64,000 nucleotides of DNA from an uncultured Alphaproteobacteria bacterium (GCA_902620425.1 CACNHX010000005.1:33457-97456); one strand, 5' to 3'. Shown: positions 45,991 to 55,420, counted from the stretch's first letter. Numbers and translations are program-made. The notes: generated by a model from the letters alone, not told the origin.

Positions 45991-47282
45991 ATCTAACAAC
46001 ATCATATGTAGGCATTTTAAGCCTTATTGTATTTGTTCTTGCATATGCTGTTGTAATGGCTGAAGAATTTAGCCATCTAAGAAAATCCAAACCAGTTATT
46101 ATTTCAGCCGCTGTAATATGGGGTATTATAGCATTCCATTTTTCTTCTGATAAGCAATATGCCAAAGAAATTGAGTATGCTTTAGAGCATAATATCTTAG
46201 AATTTGCAGAACTTTTCCTATTTCTTCTCGTTGCTATGACTTACATCAACGCTTTAGAAGAAAGAAAAGTTTTTGATGTAGTCAGATACCAATTAACATC
46301 AAGGGGATTTAGCTTTAGACAATTATTTATATTCACAGGTATAATTACTTTTTTCTTATCTCCTATAGCTGATAACTTAACAACTGCACTAGTCATGTGC
46401 TCTGTAGTAATGGCCTGTGGTAAAGGTAATACAAAATTTATATCGATTGGTTGTATTAATATAGTTGTTGCAGCAAATGCAGGTGGTGCTTTTAGTCCAT
46501 TTGGAGATATAACTACCTTAATGGTATGGCAGGCCGGTATTGTCGAATTTTTTACATTTTTTAAAATATTTTTTCCTTCTGTGGTTAATTACATAATTCC
46601 TGCAGCAGTTATGTATTTCTTTATTCCAAATGAAAAACCACAAATTAGTTCTGATAGAGAATATATGAAAAGAGGCGGACGAGTAATTATCTTTTTAGGT
46701 TTGCTTACAATTTTTAGTGCTGTAAACTTCCATAATATTCTTCACTTGCCTCCAATGCTTGGCATGATGTTTGGTCTTGGTCTTCTTGGGTTATATTCTT
46801 TTTATTTACAAATTACACATGATCCATCTGTTGAAGACCAAAAATTTGATTTCTTTAGAAAAGTTTCAAGAGCTGAATGGGACACTTTATTATTCTTTTT
46901 TGGAGTTATTTTAAGTGTAGGTGGTTTAGGATTTATAGGTTACTTAACTGTTGTTTCAGAATTCTTATATATTGGTCTTGGCCCAACAATGGCAAATTCT
47001 ATAGTAGGTGTTCTGTCAGCTATCGTAGATAATATACCAGTGATGTTTGCTGTGATTACTATGAGACCGGAAATGTCAATCGATCAGTGGTTACTAGTTA
47101 CATTAACAACAGGAGTGGGTGGTAGCCTATTGTCAATTGGTTCAGCTGCAGGTGTAGCACTTATGGGACAAGCAAGAGGATATTACACGTTTTTTGGACA
47201 TTTAAAATGGACTCCAGTTATATTTATTGGTTATGTAGCAAGTATTTATCTTCACGTTTTAATGGCTGACTTGCCTTGGTAA
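45981..47282 (+). CDS. nhaD: Na+/H+ antiporter NhaD
   Basis: Inner-membrane sodium/proton exchanger for sodium and pH homeostasis. Its 433 residues form about 12 helices. Motifs are FLSPIADNLTTALVMCSVVM, NIVVAANAGGAFSPFGDITT with LMVWQAG, and SAIVDNIPVMFAVITM. A marine bacterium with a proton pump would use it to keep a sodium gradient. Its 3' end overlaps the convergent thiP gene by 31 nt. Confidence 0.94.
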   Translation: MEIDLTTSYVGILSLIVFVLAYAVVMAEEFSHLRKSKPVIISAAVIWGIIAFHFSSDKQYAKEIEYALEHNILEFAELFLFLLVAMTYINALEERKVFDVVRYQLTSRGFSFRQLFIFTGIITFFLSPIADNLTTALVMCSVVMACGKGNTKFISIGCINIVVAANAGGAFSPFGDITTLMVWQAGIVEFFTFFKIFFPSVVNYIIPAAVMYFFIPNEKPQISSDREYMKRGGRVIIFLGLLTIFSAVNFHNILHLPPMLGMMFGLGLLGLYSFYLQITHDPSVEDQKFDFFRKVSRAEWDTLLFFFGVILSVGGLGFIGYLTVVSEFLYIGLGPTMANSIVGVLSAIVDNIPVMFAVITMRPEMSIDQWLLVTLTTGVGGSLLSIGSAAGVALMGQARGYYTFFGHLKWTPVIFIGYVASIYLHVLMADLPW

Positions 47283-48841
47283 TTTAAATTATCAATTAAT
47301 AAAAAAATAATCATACTTAGTATTAAAATTACACCAGCAACAAAAGAAGCTTCGTTAAATTTATAGACACTAATCAATTTATATAAGTAAGATGGCAAGG
47401 TATCAAAGTTTTGATCTTTAAAAAATGATATTATTGTAAAATCACCAAAAGTAATAACTGTCGAAAATGCAAAAACAAAAATTATATTTTTCTTAATCAT
47501 TGGGAGTAAAATAATAAAATAATTTCTTATGCTTATTCTGAAAGTTTGCTGAAAATTTTCAAAATTTAAAAAAATATTTTTCAGGTTATTAAAAAGTATT
47601 AATATAGAAAAAGGTAATAAGAATAGACAATTTATCAAAACTATCACAAAATATTTAAAAAATTGCACATATCTCAATTCACCTAATATAATAAAATAAC
47701 CAAGACTAAATATAATCGGAGAAATAATTATTATTGAAGAGCTTATTAAAAAAATTGATTGCTGAAAAATCATATTTTTATAATTTATTACAAGTATAGA
47801 TGAAATTATAAACCCAGATATACAAACAATTATTCCTGTAGTAACTGAAATAATAATAGAGTTAAAAAAAGATCCTAAAAATTTTTGATTAATTAAAGAT
47901 AAATAAATACCATTATTTATAAAATGATAAATTACAGAAAGTATTGGAGAAAAAAGAAATATCGAAAAAAATACAATTGTTAAAAAATCTATAATTTTTA
48001 TAGCTTTGTATTCTTTATGAGGATGAATAAAATTAATTTGATCTATTTCAAAAAAATTTGAACCTTTTAATTTGTAAAAACCAATAAATAAAAAAAATAA
48101 ACAGATAAAAATTTGTAAAAAACTTAGTAATATTGCTTTATTAAAATTTAGTTCAAAAAGTGCATATTGATAAATTGCCACCTCAATTGTAGAATACATA
48201 GGTCCACCACCTAACGCCATTACTATTGCAAAACTTAAGAAACAAAGAGAGAATATTATTGAGAACACAGTAAAAAAATTTTGTCTTATATAAGGCATCT
48301 CTAATTTTAGAAGATTGCCAAAAAAAGTAATATTTAGAGAGCTAGATATTTCATAATATTTTAAAGGCATACTATTTAAGGATTGAAAAAATAATCGAGT
48401 CGCAAATGGTGTATTTAGAAGTATATGGGCAATTAAAATTGCTTTTATTCCAAAAATTGTCTCTATTGAAAAATTCTCGTACAAATTAAAATATGAGTTA
48501 TAAAAACCATTATTTCCAAAGAGTTTAATAACTGCAAACACAATTAAGATTGTTGGTATCACAAAGCAAAAACCACAAAGAGAAATGATAAATTTAATAA
48601 TTTTTAAATTTTTATGTCTATTTAATGCTAATGCGAATGGAATAGCTAAAAAACAACTTAATAATGCTGAAAGAAAAGCTTGATATAATGAAAAATAGAT
48701 TAAACGATGCGTATATGAATTTTGAAAAAAATTATAAATATTGTCTAAATCAAAGTTAATTTTTGAAAAAATACCTATGAAAGGTAATAGGATAATTAAT
48801 CCAAAAATAAACAATACTGAATAATTATATTTATAATACAA
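47252..48841 (-). CDS. thiP: Thiamine-type ABC transporter permease ThiP
   Basis: Two-fold duplicated ABC permease of the ThiP/FbpB class, 529 residues with about 12 helices. The first half has TPFATRLFFQSLNSMPLKYYEISSS (EAA region) and ALGGGPMYSTIEVAIYQYA; the second half has ITFGDFTIISFFKDQNFDTLP, a ThiP-like ending. The start is TTG at 48841. It lies 5 bp after thiB under TPP-riboswitch control. The ATPase gene thiQ is not next to it: the following gene is convergent nhaD. Confidence 0.9.
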   Translation of the reverse strand: MYYKYNYSVLFIFGLIILLPFIGIFSKINFDLDNIYNFFQNSYTHRLIYFSLYQAFLSALLSCFLAIPFALALNRHKNLKIIKFIISLCGFCFVIPTILIVFAVIKLFGNNGFYNSYFNLYENFSIETIFGIKAILIAHILLNTPFATRLFFQSLNSMPLKYYEISSSLNITFFGNLLKLEMPYIRQNFFTVFSIIFSLCFLSFAIVMALGGGPMYSTIEVAIYQYALFELNFNKAILLSFLQIFICLFFLFIGFYKLKGSNFFEIDQINFIHPHKEYKAIKIIDFLTIVFFSIFLFSPILSVIYHFINNGIYLSLINQKFLGSFFNSIIISVTTGIIVCISGFIISSILVINYKNMIFQQSIFLISSSIIIISPIIFSLGYFIILGELRYVQFFKYFVIVLINCLFLLPFSILILFNNLKNIFLNFENFQQTFRISIRNYFIILLPMIKKNIIFVFAFSTVITFGDFTIISFFKDQNFDTLPSYLYKLISVYKFNEASFVAGVILILSMIIFLLIDNLNYQGKSAIKT

Positions 48842-48846
48842 TTTAT

Positions 48847-49830
48847 TTACGAGGCATTAAGCCACTCATCAATCCATTTTTCTTTATTCTTATTAATTTC
48901 TTTTGGATCCATTTGAATAAAGTTAGGAACATCTAGTTTATCAAATGCCTCTGGTAAATCTTTTATATTTGTAACAGGGTACATAATATTTGTTGATGGT
49001 ATGACTGATTGAAATTCTTTTGATAACATAAAGTTAAGAAATTTATTTGCTAAATCTTTATTTTGTGAATTATTTAAAATACCTGCAAATTCAATTGTTA
49101 TATAATTTCCCTCTTCAAAAGTTGTAGCAAGAATATCATACCTTTCTTCAAACATTATATGTGCTGCTGGAGATGTAGTATAACTTAATACCATGTCAGC
49201 TTCTCCAGCCATAAAAAAATTATAATAGGCATCTGTCCATCCTTTGGTAACAGAAATAATTTTTTTATTTAATTTTTTCCATTCATCCCCAGCTTTATCT
49301 CCGTATAATGCTTTCATCCAAGTTAATAATCCTAAACCAGGGGTAGAGGTTCTCGGGTCTTGAATTACAATTCTAGCATTAGTAGAATTAATCAACTCAT
49401 CCATTGATTTTGGAGGTGTTGCTAAATTTGCTTCATTATACACAAAAGAAAAGTACCCATAATTATATGGAACAAATTTATTACTTTCCCATTTTAATGG
49501 TAAATTAATTAAGTTGTTTATGTCATTGATATTATGAGTTGTAAAAAGCTCAGATTGTTTGGCTAAATCAAATAAATTCATATCAAGACCTAAAACTATA
49601 TCTGCCTTGGAAGTATCACCTTCTAAAATAACTTTATTCAATAATGTTGCTGCACTGTCTACAGCAACAAATTCTATATCCGCATTATGTTTTTCTTCAA
49701 ATATTTTTTCAATTATGGGTCCTGGACCCCATTCTGATACAAAAGAGTCGTATGTATAAATGGTTAGTTTCTCTGCATAGATTGAGAAAGAAATAAATAA
49801 GGTAGTTAAAAAAATTATTATAGTTTTCAT
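48847..49830 (-). CDS. thiB: Thiamine-binding periplasmic protein ThiB
   Basis: Periplasmic receptor for thiamine and its phosphates. Its 327 residues start with a signal peptide, then EKLTIYTYDSFVSEWGPGP, DIVLGLDMNLFDLA, VIQDPRTSTPGLGLLTWMKA and VTKGWTDAYYNFFMAGEADM, all typical of TbpA/ThiB. The Shine-Dalgarno GGAGG at 49835-49839 is part of the TPP riboswitch, so translation is probably controlled by TPP. Confidence 0.95.
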   Translation of the reverse strand: MKTIIIFLTTLFISFSIYAEKLTIYTYDSFVSEWGPGPIIEKIFEEKHNADIEFVAVDSAATLLNKVILEGDTSKADIVLGLDMNLFDLAKQSELFTTHNINDINNLINLPLKWESNKFVPYNYGYFSFVYNEANLATPPKSMDELINSTNARIVIQDPRTSTPGLGLLTWMKALYGDKAGDEWKKLNKKIISVTKGWTDAYYNFFMAGEADMVLSYTTSPAAHIMFEERYDILATTFEEGNYITIEFAGILNNSQNKDLANKFLNFMLSKEFQSVIPSTNIMYPVTNIKDLPEAFDKLDVPNFIQMDPKEINKNKEKWIDEWLNAS

Positions 49831-49831
49831 G

Positions 49832-49897
49832 TTTCCTCCGCTGGCATTATCCAGATCAGGTTAAAAGGGTATAAATCTCAGCATTTAAGCACCCCTA
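49832..49897 (-). promoter_or_regulatory. TPP riboswitch (THI element) of thiBP
   Basis: On the minus strand the conserved blocks appear in order: GGGGTGC, GCTGAGA, ATACCC, ACCTGATCTGGATAATGCC and AGCGGAGGAA. The last block contains the thiB Shine-Dalgarno GGAGG, and the ATG follows 4 nt later, so TPP binding likely hides the ribosome site. No separate terminator hairpin is seen, which supports translational control. Confidence 0.96.
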
Positions 49898-49903
49898 TTT
49901 TTA

Positions 49904-49932
49904 ATTATAATAAATATTATTTTAGAAAACAA
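49904..49932 (-). promoter_or_regulatory. Promoter of the TPP riboswitch-thiBP transcript
   Basis: On the minus strand TTGTTT (49932-49927) and a perfect TATAAT (49909-49904) are 17 bp apart. The expected start near 49897 coincides with the first bases of the riboswitch. Confidence 0.85.
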
Positions 49933-49942
49933 ACATAAAAGA

Positions 49943-49970
49943 TTGTTTTTAGCTTATTTATGAATATAAC
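49943..49970 (+). promoter_or_regulatory. Promoter of tRNA-Pro
   Basis: TTGTTT (49943-49948) and TATAAC (49965-49970) are 16 bp apart. The expected start is about 2-3 nt before the tRNA at 49980. It is divergent from the thiBP promoter. Confidence 0.75.
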
Positions 49971-49979
49971 AAATTTTTT

Positions 49980-50056
49980 CGGGGAGTAGCGCAGCCTGGT
50001 AGCGCACCTGGTTTGGGACCAGGGGGTCGAAGGTTCGAATCCTTTCTCCCCGACCA
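49980..50056 (+). tRNA. tRNA-Pro (anticodon UGG)
   Basis: A 77-nt tRNA. The acceptor strands CGGGGAG (49980-49986) and CTCCCCG (50046-50052) pair; discriminator A and CCA are encoded. The anticodon arm is CTGGTTTGGGACCAG, anticodon TGG, and the T arm has GGTTCGAATCC. It probably reads most proline codons in this small genome. Confidence 0.97.
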
Positions 50057-50107
50057 TTATTTCATTTTCTTCTTTAAAATTATCATATTTGCTTTAGTAA
50101 AAATTAA

Positions 50108-50800
50108 ATGGATTTGAAACTTATATATGGCAACATGAGGGCTCTTTGTGAAGCTCCCCAGATGATGCTACATTATGCAGATATTCCCTATGAATACAAA
50201 ATGGTATGGGATCATTACGTAAGTAGCTGGGCAGAAGTTAAAAAGGATATTATTTTTAATAGATTACCAATTTTAATAATTAATGAAGATAAATATATTT
50301 GGCAAAGCAATACAATTATTCGATATCTCTCTCATTTAACAAAAACAAAACCTTCCGATGAATTTCAATTAGCGTACTGTGATGCAGTCTTTGAATCAAC
50401 TCATGAAATGTTTTCTCCTTTGAATCCAACTATAAATATGACTTTTGGTGAAAAATATAATTCTAATAAAAAGAAACTTTTAGAAGATATTTTGCCAAAT
50501 TCTTTAAATAATTTTGAAAAACTTTTACAAAATAGTTCAGGTAATTTTTTTATAGGCAATGATCCATTTTACTGTGATTTTAATGCTTATCATCATTTTT
50601 CAATGTGCTTAATATTAGATAAAAATATTTTCTCAAATTTTCCAAATTTGAAAAAATTTATCAATAATTTTGAAAAACTTAATAATATTAAAAATTATTT
50701 AGATGGTAGACCAGAGTTGGTAGAGCTAGGAAAATCACCTCATTTTCTTATTAATGGAAAAAAAATTCCTACAGGTTTAAACCCAAATAAAAAGTATTAA
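50108..50800 (+). CDS. Glutathione S-transferase family protein
   Basis: A 230-residue GST-fold protein. The thioredoxin-like N-terminal half has the cis-proline region NRLPILIINEDKYIWQSNTI that binds the glutathione gamma-glutamyl part, and an all-helical C-terminal half follows (FFIGNDPFYCDFNAYHHF). The start ALCEAPQMMLHYADIPYEYK resembles mammalian-type sigma/mu-like GSTs. The substrate is unknown. It lies 16 bp before the Fe-alcohol dehydrogenase and may be co-transcribed. Confidence 0.82.
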   Translation: MDLKLIYGNMRALCEAPQMMLHYADIPYEYKMVWDHYVSSWAEVKKDIIFNRLPILIINEDKYIWQSNTIIRYLSHLTKTKPSDEFQLAYCDAVFESTHEMFSPLNPTINMTFGEKYNSNKKKLLEDILPNSLNNFEKLLQNSSGNFFIGNDPFYCDFNAYHHFSMCLILDKNIFSNFPNLKKFINNFEKLNNIKNYLDGRPELVELGKSPHFLINGKKIPTGLNPNKKY

Positions 50801-50816
50801 TTTATTTTGATTTTTA

Positions 50817-51974
50817 ATGTTTAATTTTTACTCTACTGCAGGATTAATTTTTGGTAATGAAACTTCTCTTAATTCTTGTAGTCAGATTATTCATACATTG
50901 GGTAAAAATATATTTGTAGTATCTGATAGAGGTTTGACTGAGTTAGGCTTGATTGAGCCAACAATTAAAAAACTTAAAAAAAATTGTAATATTAAAATAT
51001 TTAATGATGTTGAGTCTGATCCATCAAAAAAAACATTATTAAATGCATTTAGTGATGCAAGAGAATTTGAATCTACTGGAGTTTTAGGTTTTGGTGGGGG
51101 TTCGTCTATGGATGTTGCAAAGCTTGTATCTTTACTTCTTGGATCAAATCAGCAAATCGAAACAATATGGGGTATTAATAATGCAAAAGGCCCAAGGCTA
51201 CCACTTGTACTTATTCCTACAACAGCAGGAACTGGATCAGAAGTTACACCAATTTCAATAATAACGATGGATGATAAAGAAAAAAAAGGAGTTTCTTCTA
51301 AATTTATATTACCTGATCTTGCAATTTTAGATCCATTGTTAACAACTAATTTACCCGCTAATATAACTGCATCAACTGGAATAGATGCAATGGTTCATGC
51401 AATTGAAGCTTTTACATCTATAAATTCAAACAATAATCCTGTTTCAAAAATGTTTTCCATAGAAGCACTCAAGCTTCTTGGCTCATCAATTAAAACTGCT
51501 GTATTTGATGGACATAATATAAATGCAAGATCAAATATGCTACTTGGATCAATGCTAGCAGGTAAAGCTTTTGCAAATTCTCCAGTAGCAGCAGTTCATG
51601 CATTAGCATATCCTATCGGAGGTTTATTTAATATCTCTCATGGCTTATCAAATTCTTTAGTTCTTACAAGTGTTATGAAATTCAATTCCAAAAATGAAGA
51701 AACAAAAAAAAATTATGCTCATCTTTCACCATACGTATTTAAAAATTTAGATAATAGTAAAAATGATGACTTTTTGTGTAACAATTTTATAGATGGTTTA
51801 GAAAGATTGTGTAAGGAACTGAATTTACCTTATAGGCTTAGAGATTTAGAAATTCCTGAGGAAGCTTGCAAGTTGATGGCTAGTGAAGCAATGAAACAAA
51901 CCAGATTATTAGTTAATAATCCTAGGAAAATTGAAGAATCTGATGCCTATAATATATACAAATCTGTTTGGTAG
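50817..51974 (+). CDS. Iron-containing alcohol dehydrogenase
   Basis: Group III metal-dependent alcohol dehydrogenase of 385 residues. The NAD site is GVLGFGGGSSMDVAKL, the fold motif is PTTAGTGSEVTP, and the metal ligands appear as Asp and His in GIDAMVHAIEAF and two His in AAVHALAYPIGGLFNISHGL. Specific substrate is not evident; short alcohols, hydroxyacids or maleylacetate-like compounds are all possible. Confidence 0.9.
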   Translation: MFNFYSTAGLIFGNETSLNSCSQIIHTLGKNIFVVSDRGLTELGLIEPTIKKLKKNCNIKIFNDVESDPSKKTLLNAFSDAREFESTGVLGFGGGSSMDVAKLVSLLLGSNQQIETIWGINNAKGPRLPLVLIPTTAGTGSEVTPISIITMDDKEKKGVSSKFILPDLAILDPLLTTNLPANITASTGIDAMVHAIEAFTSINSNNNPVSKMFSIEALKLLGSSIKTAVFDGHNINARSNMLLGSMLAGKAFANSPVAAVHALAYPIGGLFNISHGLSNSLVLTSVMKFNSKNEETKKNYAHLSPYVFKNLDNSKNDDFLCNNFIDGLERLCKELNLPYRLRDLEIPEEACKLMASEAMKQTRLLVNNPRKIEESDAYNIYKSVW

Positions 51975-52024
51975 ATTTTGTTTACTTATAAATTATTTTA
52001 CCTATTTAATTAACATAGATCTTA

Positions 52025-53635
52025 ATGATAAAATCAACAGTTAATCAATTTGCAAATTCTCTTGGATTAAATAAGGACGAATATATTCCAAAGGGAAAAG
52101 CTTCCTTTTCACTTTTTAAAATTGAAATTCTATCTGGATTAACTGTTGCAATAGCACTTGTTCCAGAAGCAATTGCTTTCGCATTTGTAGCAGGTGTAAC
52201 TCCACTTTCAGGATTATATGCTGCCTTTATTGTAGGATTAGTAACTGCAATTTTTGGTGGAAGACCCGGAATGATTTCTGGAGCAACAGGAGCATTAGCT
52301 GTGGTTATGGTGTCATTAGTATCGGAACATGGAGTCCAATACTTATTTGCCACTGTAATCCTGATGGGAATTTTACAATTTCTTGCAGGTATTTTTAAAT
52401 TAGGAAAATTTATGCGCATGGTTCCTCAACCTGTAATGTTAGGTTTTGTAAACGGTTTAGCTATCGTAATTGGTTTATCTCAATTGCATCAATTTCAAAT
52501 ATATAATTTTGATGGAACATTTACATGGATGTCTGGAGAGGTGCTTACATATTCTTTAGTATTAGTTTTCTTAACCATGTTAATCATATGGTACTTACCA
52601 AGGGTTACTAAATTCATTCCATCTACATTAGCTGCAATTCTTCTAGTTACTTTTCTAGTTTTACTTTTAGATTTACCCGTTCCAAGAGTAGGGGATTTAG
52701 CAAGTGTAGCAGGAGGACTTCCAATTTTTTCCATTCCAACAGTTCCACTTAATTTAGATACTTTTTTCATTATCTTTCCTTACGCAATTATTTTGGCTGC
52801 TATTGGACTAATTGAAAGCTTGTTAACTCTTAATCTTGTAGGAGAAATTACTAATAAAAAAGGTGGAACTAGACAAGAATGTTTAGCTCAAGGTGTCGCT
52901 AATGGTATCACTGGCTTTTTTGGAGGTATGGGTGGTTGTGCTATGATTGGACAGTCAATGATAAATGTGAAATCTGGAGGAAGAACAAGAATTGCTGGCA
53001 TATCTTCAGCAATTTTTTTACTAATTTTTATTCTTTATACTTCAAATTTAATTGAACTTATTCCTATAGCATCATTAGTAGGGGTTATGTTTATGGTCGT
53101 AATTGGAACATTTGCCTGGAATTCACTAAAATTATTATTTGTTGTCCCTCGATCGGATGCATTGGTAATTGTTTTAGTTACTTTAATAACTGTATTAGAA
53201 GATTTAGCTGTTGCTGTAGTTGCTGGAGTTATTATTAATGCATTAGTATTTGCTTGGAAATCTGCTTCAAGAATTAGAGCAATTGAGAGACAATCAAGAA
53301 CAGAAAAAGGTGCTAAGGTATATGAAATTGAAGGACCTCTTTTTTTTAGTTCCACTAATAGTTTTTTAGAAATTTTTAAACCTTCCGCAGATCCTAATTT
53401 AGTAATAATAGATTTTGCAAATTCAAAAGTTATTGATCAATCTGCTTTAAAAGCAATTGAGGATATTGCAGAAAGATATTCCAAATTAGGCAAACAAGTA
53501 AAATTAAGACATCTTACTAAGGACTGCCACAGCCTTTTAAGAAAAACAGGTCAATTGATAGTTGATAGTGATGATGATCCTGATTATGGAATTGCAGTTG
53601 ATTACGGTGTTAAATTAGGAATTTTTGGTAAATAA
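52025..53635 (+). CDS. SulP-family anion transporter with STAS domain
   Basis: Membrane anion transporter of 536 residues. The N-terminal domain has about 10-12 helices with PEAIAFAFVAGVTPLSGLYA, GGRPGMISGATGALAVVMV and GFVNGLAIVIGLSQL. A cytoplasmic STAS domain (about 420-525) starts AKVYEIEGPLFFSSTNSFLE and has VIIDFANSKVIDQSALKAIE. Sulfate, bicarbonate or dicarboxylate are candidate substrates. No carbonic anhydrase or sulfate-assimilation gene lies nearby. It ends with no gap against the convergent YtoQ gene. Confidence 0.93.
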   Translation: MIKSTVNQFANSLGLNKDEYIPKGKASFSLFKIEILSGLTVAIALVPEAIAFAFVAGVTPLSGLYAAFIVGLVTAIFGGRPGMISGATGALAVVMVSLVSEHGVQYLFATVILMGILQFLAGIFKLGKFMRMVPQPVMLGFVNGLAIVIGLSQLHQFQIYNFDGTFTWMSGEVLTYSLVLVFLTMLIIWYLPRVTKFIPSTLAAILLVTFLVLLLDLPVPRVGDLASVAGGLPIFSIPTVPLNLDTFFIIFPYAIILAAIGLIESLLTLNLVGEITNKKGGTRQECLAQGVANGITGFFGGMGGCAMIGQSMINVKSGGRTRIAGISSAIFLLIFILYTSNLIELIPIASLVGVMFMVVIGTFAWNSLKLLFVVPRSDALVIVLVTLITVLEDLAVAVVAGVIINALVFAWKSASRIRAIERQSRTEKGAKVYEIEGPLFFSSTNSFLEIFKPSADPNLVIIDFANSKVIDQSALKAIEDIAERYSKLGKQVKLRHLTKDCHSLLRKTGQLIVDSDDDPDYGIAVDYGVKLGIFGK

Positions 53636-54091
53636 CTAAAACTCTAATGATCCTTCAACAGAATACTGTAAAATATTTACAATCTCATCAACGTTTTTTG
53701 TAACAGCAAGTGCTGCTGCATCTACTTCTTTTAAAGCATGTTGATGTTCATCACTATGCATTATTATGAGAGATTTATTCAAGGCCGCTGCATACCCTGC
53801 ATCAAAAGCAGCATTCCATTGTTTATATTTATCACCAAAACGCACTATAACTATATCTGCTTTATCAATCGAATTTCTAGTTCGTATAGCATTTATTTTG
53901 GCTCCTTTGTTATCGTGCCAAAATTTTTTTTCTTCTTCACCAAGTATTTTTACACCAACATCATCTGATAATTCATGATTGGTACTCGGGCTTGAAAATT
54001 CTATTTCTAAATTCTTAGATTTACATTTATCTATAATCTCATCTCGCCAATTAGTATGAATTTCACCAGATAAATAAACTTTTAATTTCAT
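53636..54091 (-). CDS. YtoQ family protein
   Basis: A 151-residue protein of the YtoQ family, related to the nucleoside 2-deoxyribosyltransferase fold. Motifs are KVYLSGEIHTNWRDEII, EFSSPSTNHELSDDVGVKIL, NAIRTRNSIDKADIVIVRFG and QWNAAFDAGYAAALNKSLI. The biological role is not established to my knowledge. It lies 8 bp downstream of the methyltransferase gene on the same strand. Confidence 0.88.
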   Translation of the reverse strand: MKLKVYLSGEIHTNWRDEIIDKCKSKNLEIEFSSPSTNHELSDDVGVKILGEEEKKFWHDNKGAKINAIRTRNSIDKADIVIVRFGDKYKQWNAAFDAGYAAALNKSLIIMHSDEHQHALKEVDAAALAVTKNVDEIVNILQYSVEGSLEF

Positions 54092-54099
54092 TTTTTAAA

Positions 54100-54870
54100 T
54101 TAACCTAAATATGCTGCAGTTAATACTGGAAAACTTGTAAATCCGAAATTACCTACTTTTTCAGATTGATTTAATTGTTTTTTCCAATCATCTACTTTGT
54201 CTTCTGAAACACCTTGGCTTAAAGCAAACTTACTTAACATAGTTTCATAAAAAATTGCTGGTGAATTATTATCTCTATTTGTAATTAGGTACGATAAATT
54301 TTGAGAACTAATATTTTCATATCCAAGTTTTTTTAATTTACCATTTAAATCAAGAGGAAGCATTTGGTGAAAACAATGGGCTCTAAATGCTTCATGAATA
54401 AGATCATTAATTTCTTTTTCTGGTCCATAAAATCTAAAATAGTCCCAGAGAATTGAGACATTAACAAATTTAGAATTATTTTTAGAAATTCTTTTTATTT
54501 CTTTTAAGGATGTATCTATATCTTCGATATATTCTAATGTTTGAGTAGCTGTAATTTTATCACATGAAGCATCTTCTATATTGATATCATCGGCTGTAGT
54601 ACAAATAAGTTCCACATTATTTTGATCTTTACATTTATCACTTGCAACATCTAACTGATCTTGACTGGGATCAATCCCTATTACTTTGCCTTGTTCTCCA
54701 ATAGATAATGAAATTTCTTGGACTAAATGACCACCACCACAACCAATATCAATAACAGTTTCATTACTTTCTAAATTTAAGGCATTTACAATAGCTAGTC
54801 TTCGTGAAACTCCAGCATAACCATTCGCTATTTTTTGTTGAATAATACTAGTTTCATTATCAAATTTCAT
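54100..54870 (-). CDS. Class I SAM-dependent methyltransferase
   Basis: A 256-residue methyltransferase with a Rossmann fold. The SAM motif I is VIDIGCGGGHLVQEISLSI, motif II is VIGIDPSQDQLDVA, and TATQTLEYIEDIDTSLKEIK follows. The C-terminal part (FHQMLPLDLNGKLKKLGYEN) is not diagnostic, so the substrate is unknown. It is divergent from the gene at 54920, with 49 bp between starts. Confidence 0.88.
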   Translation of the reverse strand: MKFDNETSIIQQKIANGYAGVSRRLAIVNALNLESNETVIDIGCGGGHLVQEISLSIGEQGKVIGIDPSQDQLDVASDKCKDQNNVELICTTADDINIEDASCDKITATQTLEYIEDIDTSLKEIKRISKNNSKFVNVSILWDYFRFYGPEKEINDLIHEAFRAHCFHQMLPLDLNGKLKKLGYENISSQNLSYLITNRDNNSPAIFYETMLSKFALSQGVSEDKVDDWKKQLNQSEKVGNFGFTSFPVLTAAYLG

Positions 54871-54919
54871 TTTATTATTTTTCTTATATATTTTTTAGTT
54901 ATATAAAAAATACATATAA

Positions 54920-55330
54920 ATGGAATATCAAATAACAAAAATATTAATTATTTCTTTTTTTAGCTCGATATTAATTTTGTTATTTTTAAACACAAGATAT
55001 ATTATTTATTTCAAAAAATTTTCAAAAAATAAAAAAATCTTATTAAATTTATTTATTTATTCTATTTCTTCTTTGACATTGATTTTTATTAATTATTTGT
55101 TAAGTCTAAATGGATTAACTTCTTTAATAATCTTTAATGCTGCAATCATTACACTTATATACTTTGAATTAGCTCTATATTTAGAAAAAGTTTTTTGGGA
55201 TGATTTTTTAGGAAATTCACTCCCTAAATCGATCAATATGCTTATTAGTTTTGTTGTAATGATGAATTTTGGTTATTTTACTCTTATGTTTTACATAAAG
55301 ATCTTAGATATTGATTATTTTGTCACATAA
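54920..55330 (+). CDS. Four-helix membrane protein of unknown function
   Basis: A 136-residue hydrophobic protein with four predicted helices, at about 6-28, 42-64, 67-89 and 106-128, and short charged loops (KKFSKNKK; EKVFWDDFLGNSLPKS). No family is recognised. It stands alone between a divergent methyltransferase and the amidotransferase. Confidence 0.65.
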   Translation: MEYQITKILIISFFSSILILLFLNTRYIIYFKKFSKNKKILLNLFIYSISSLTLIFINYLLSLNGLTSLIIFNAAIITLIYFELALYLEKVFWDDFLGNSLPKSINMLISFVVMMNFGYFTLMFYIKILDIDYFVT

Positions 55331-55368
55331 GTACCAACATAAATTAATATACAAAATAGTTATAATTT

Positions 55369-55390
55369 ATATGAAATAATATTTTCATAT
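55369..55390. repeat. Inverted repeat upstream of the amidotransferase gene
   Basis: ATATGAAA at 55369-55376 and TTTCATAT at 55383-55390 form an 8-bp inverted repeat with a 6-bp spacer. It ends 30 bp before the ATG at 55421, a position that fits an operator. The flanks are very AT-rich, so chance is possible. Confidence 0.4.
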
Positions 55391-55420
55391 TAATAAAATA
55401 TTTATTATTAATAATTTAGT

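Noticed and set aside
46000..47200. Antisense frames within nhaD and sulP
   Set aside because: They are shadows of strongly conserved membrane proteins and carry no independent features.
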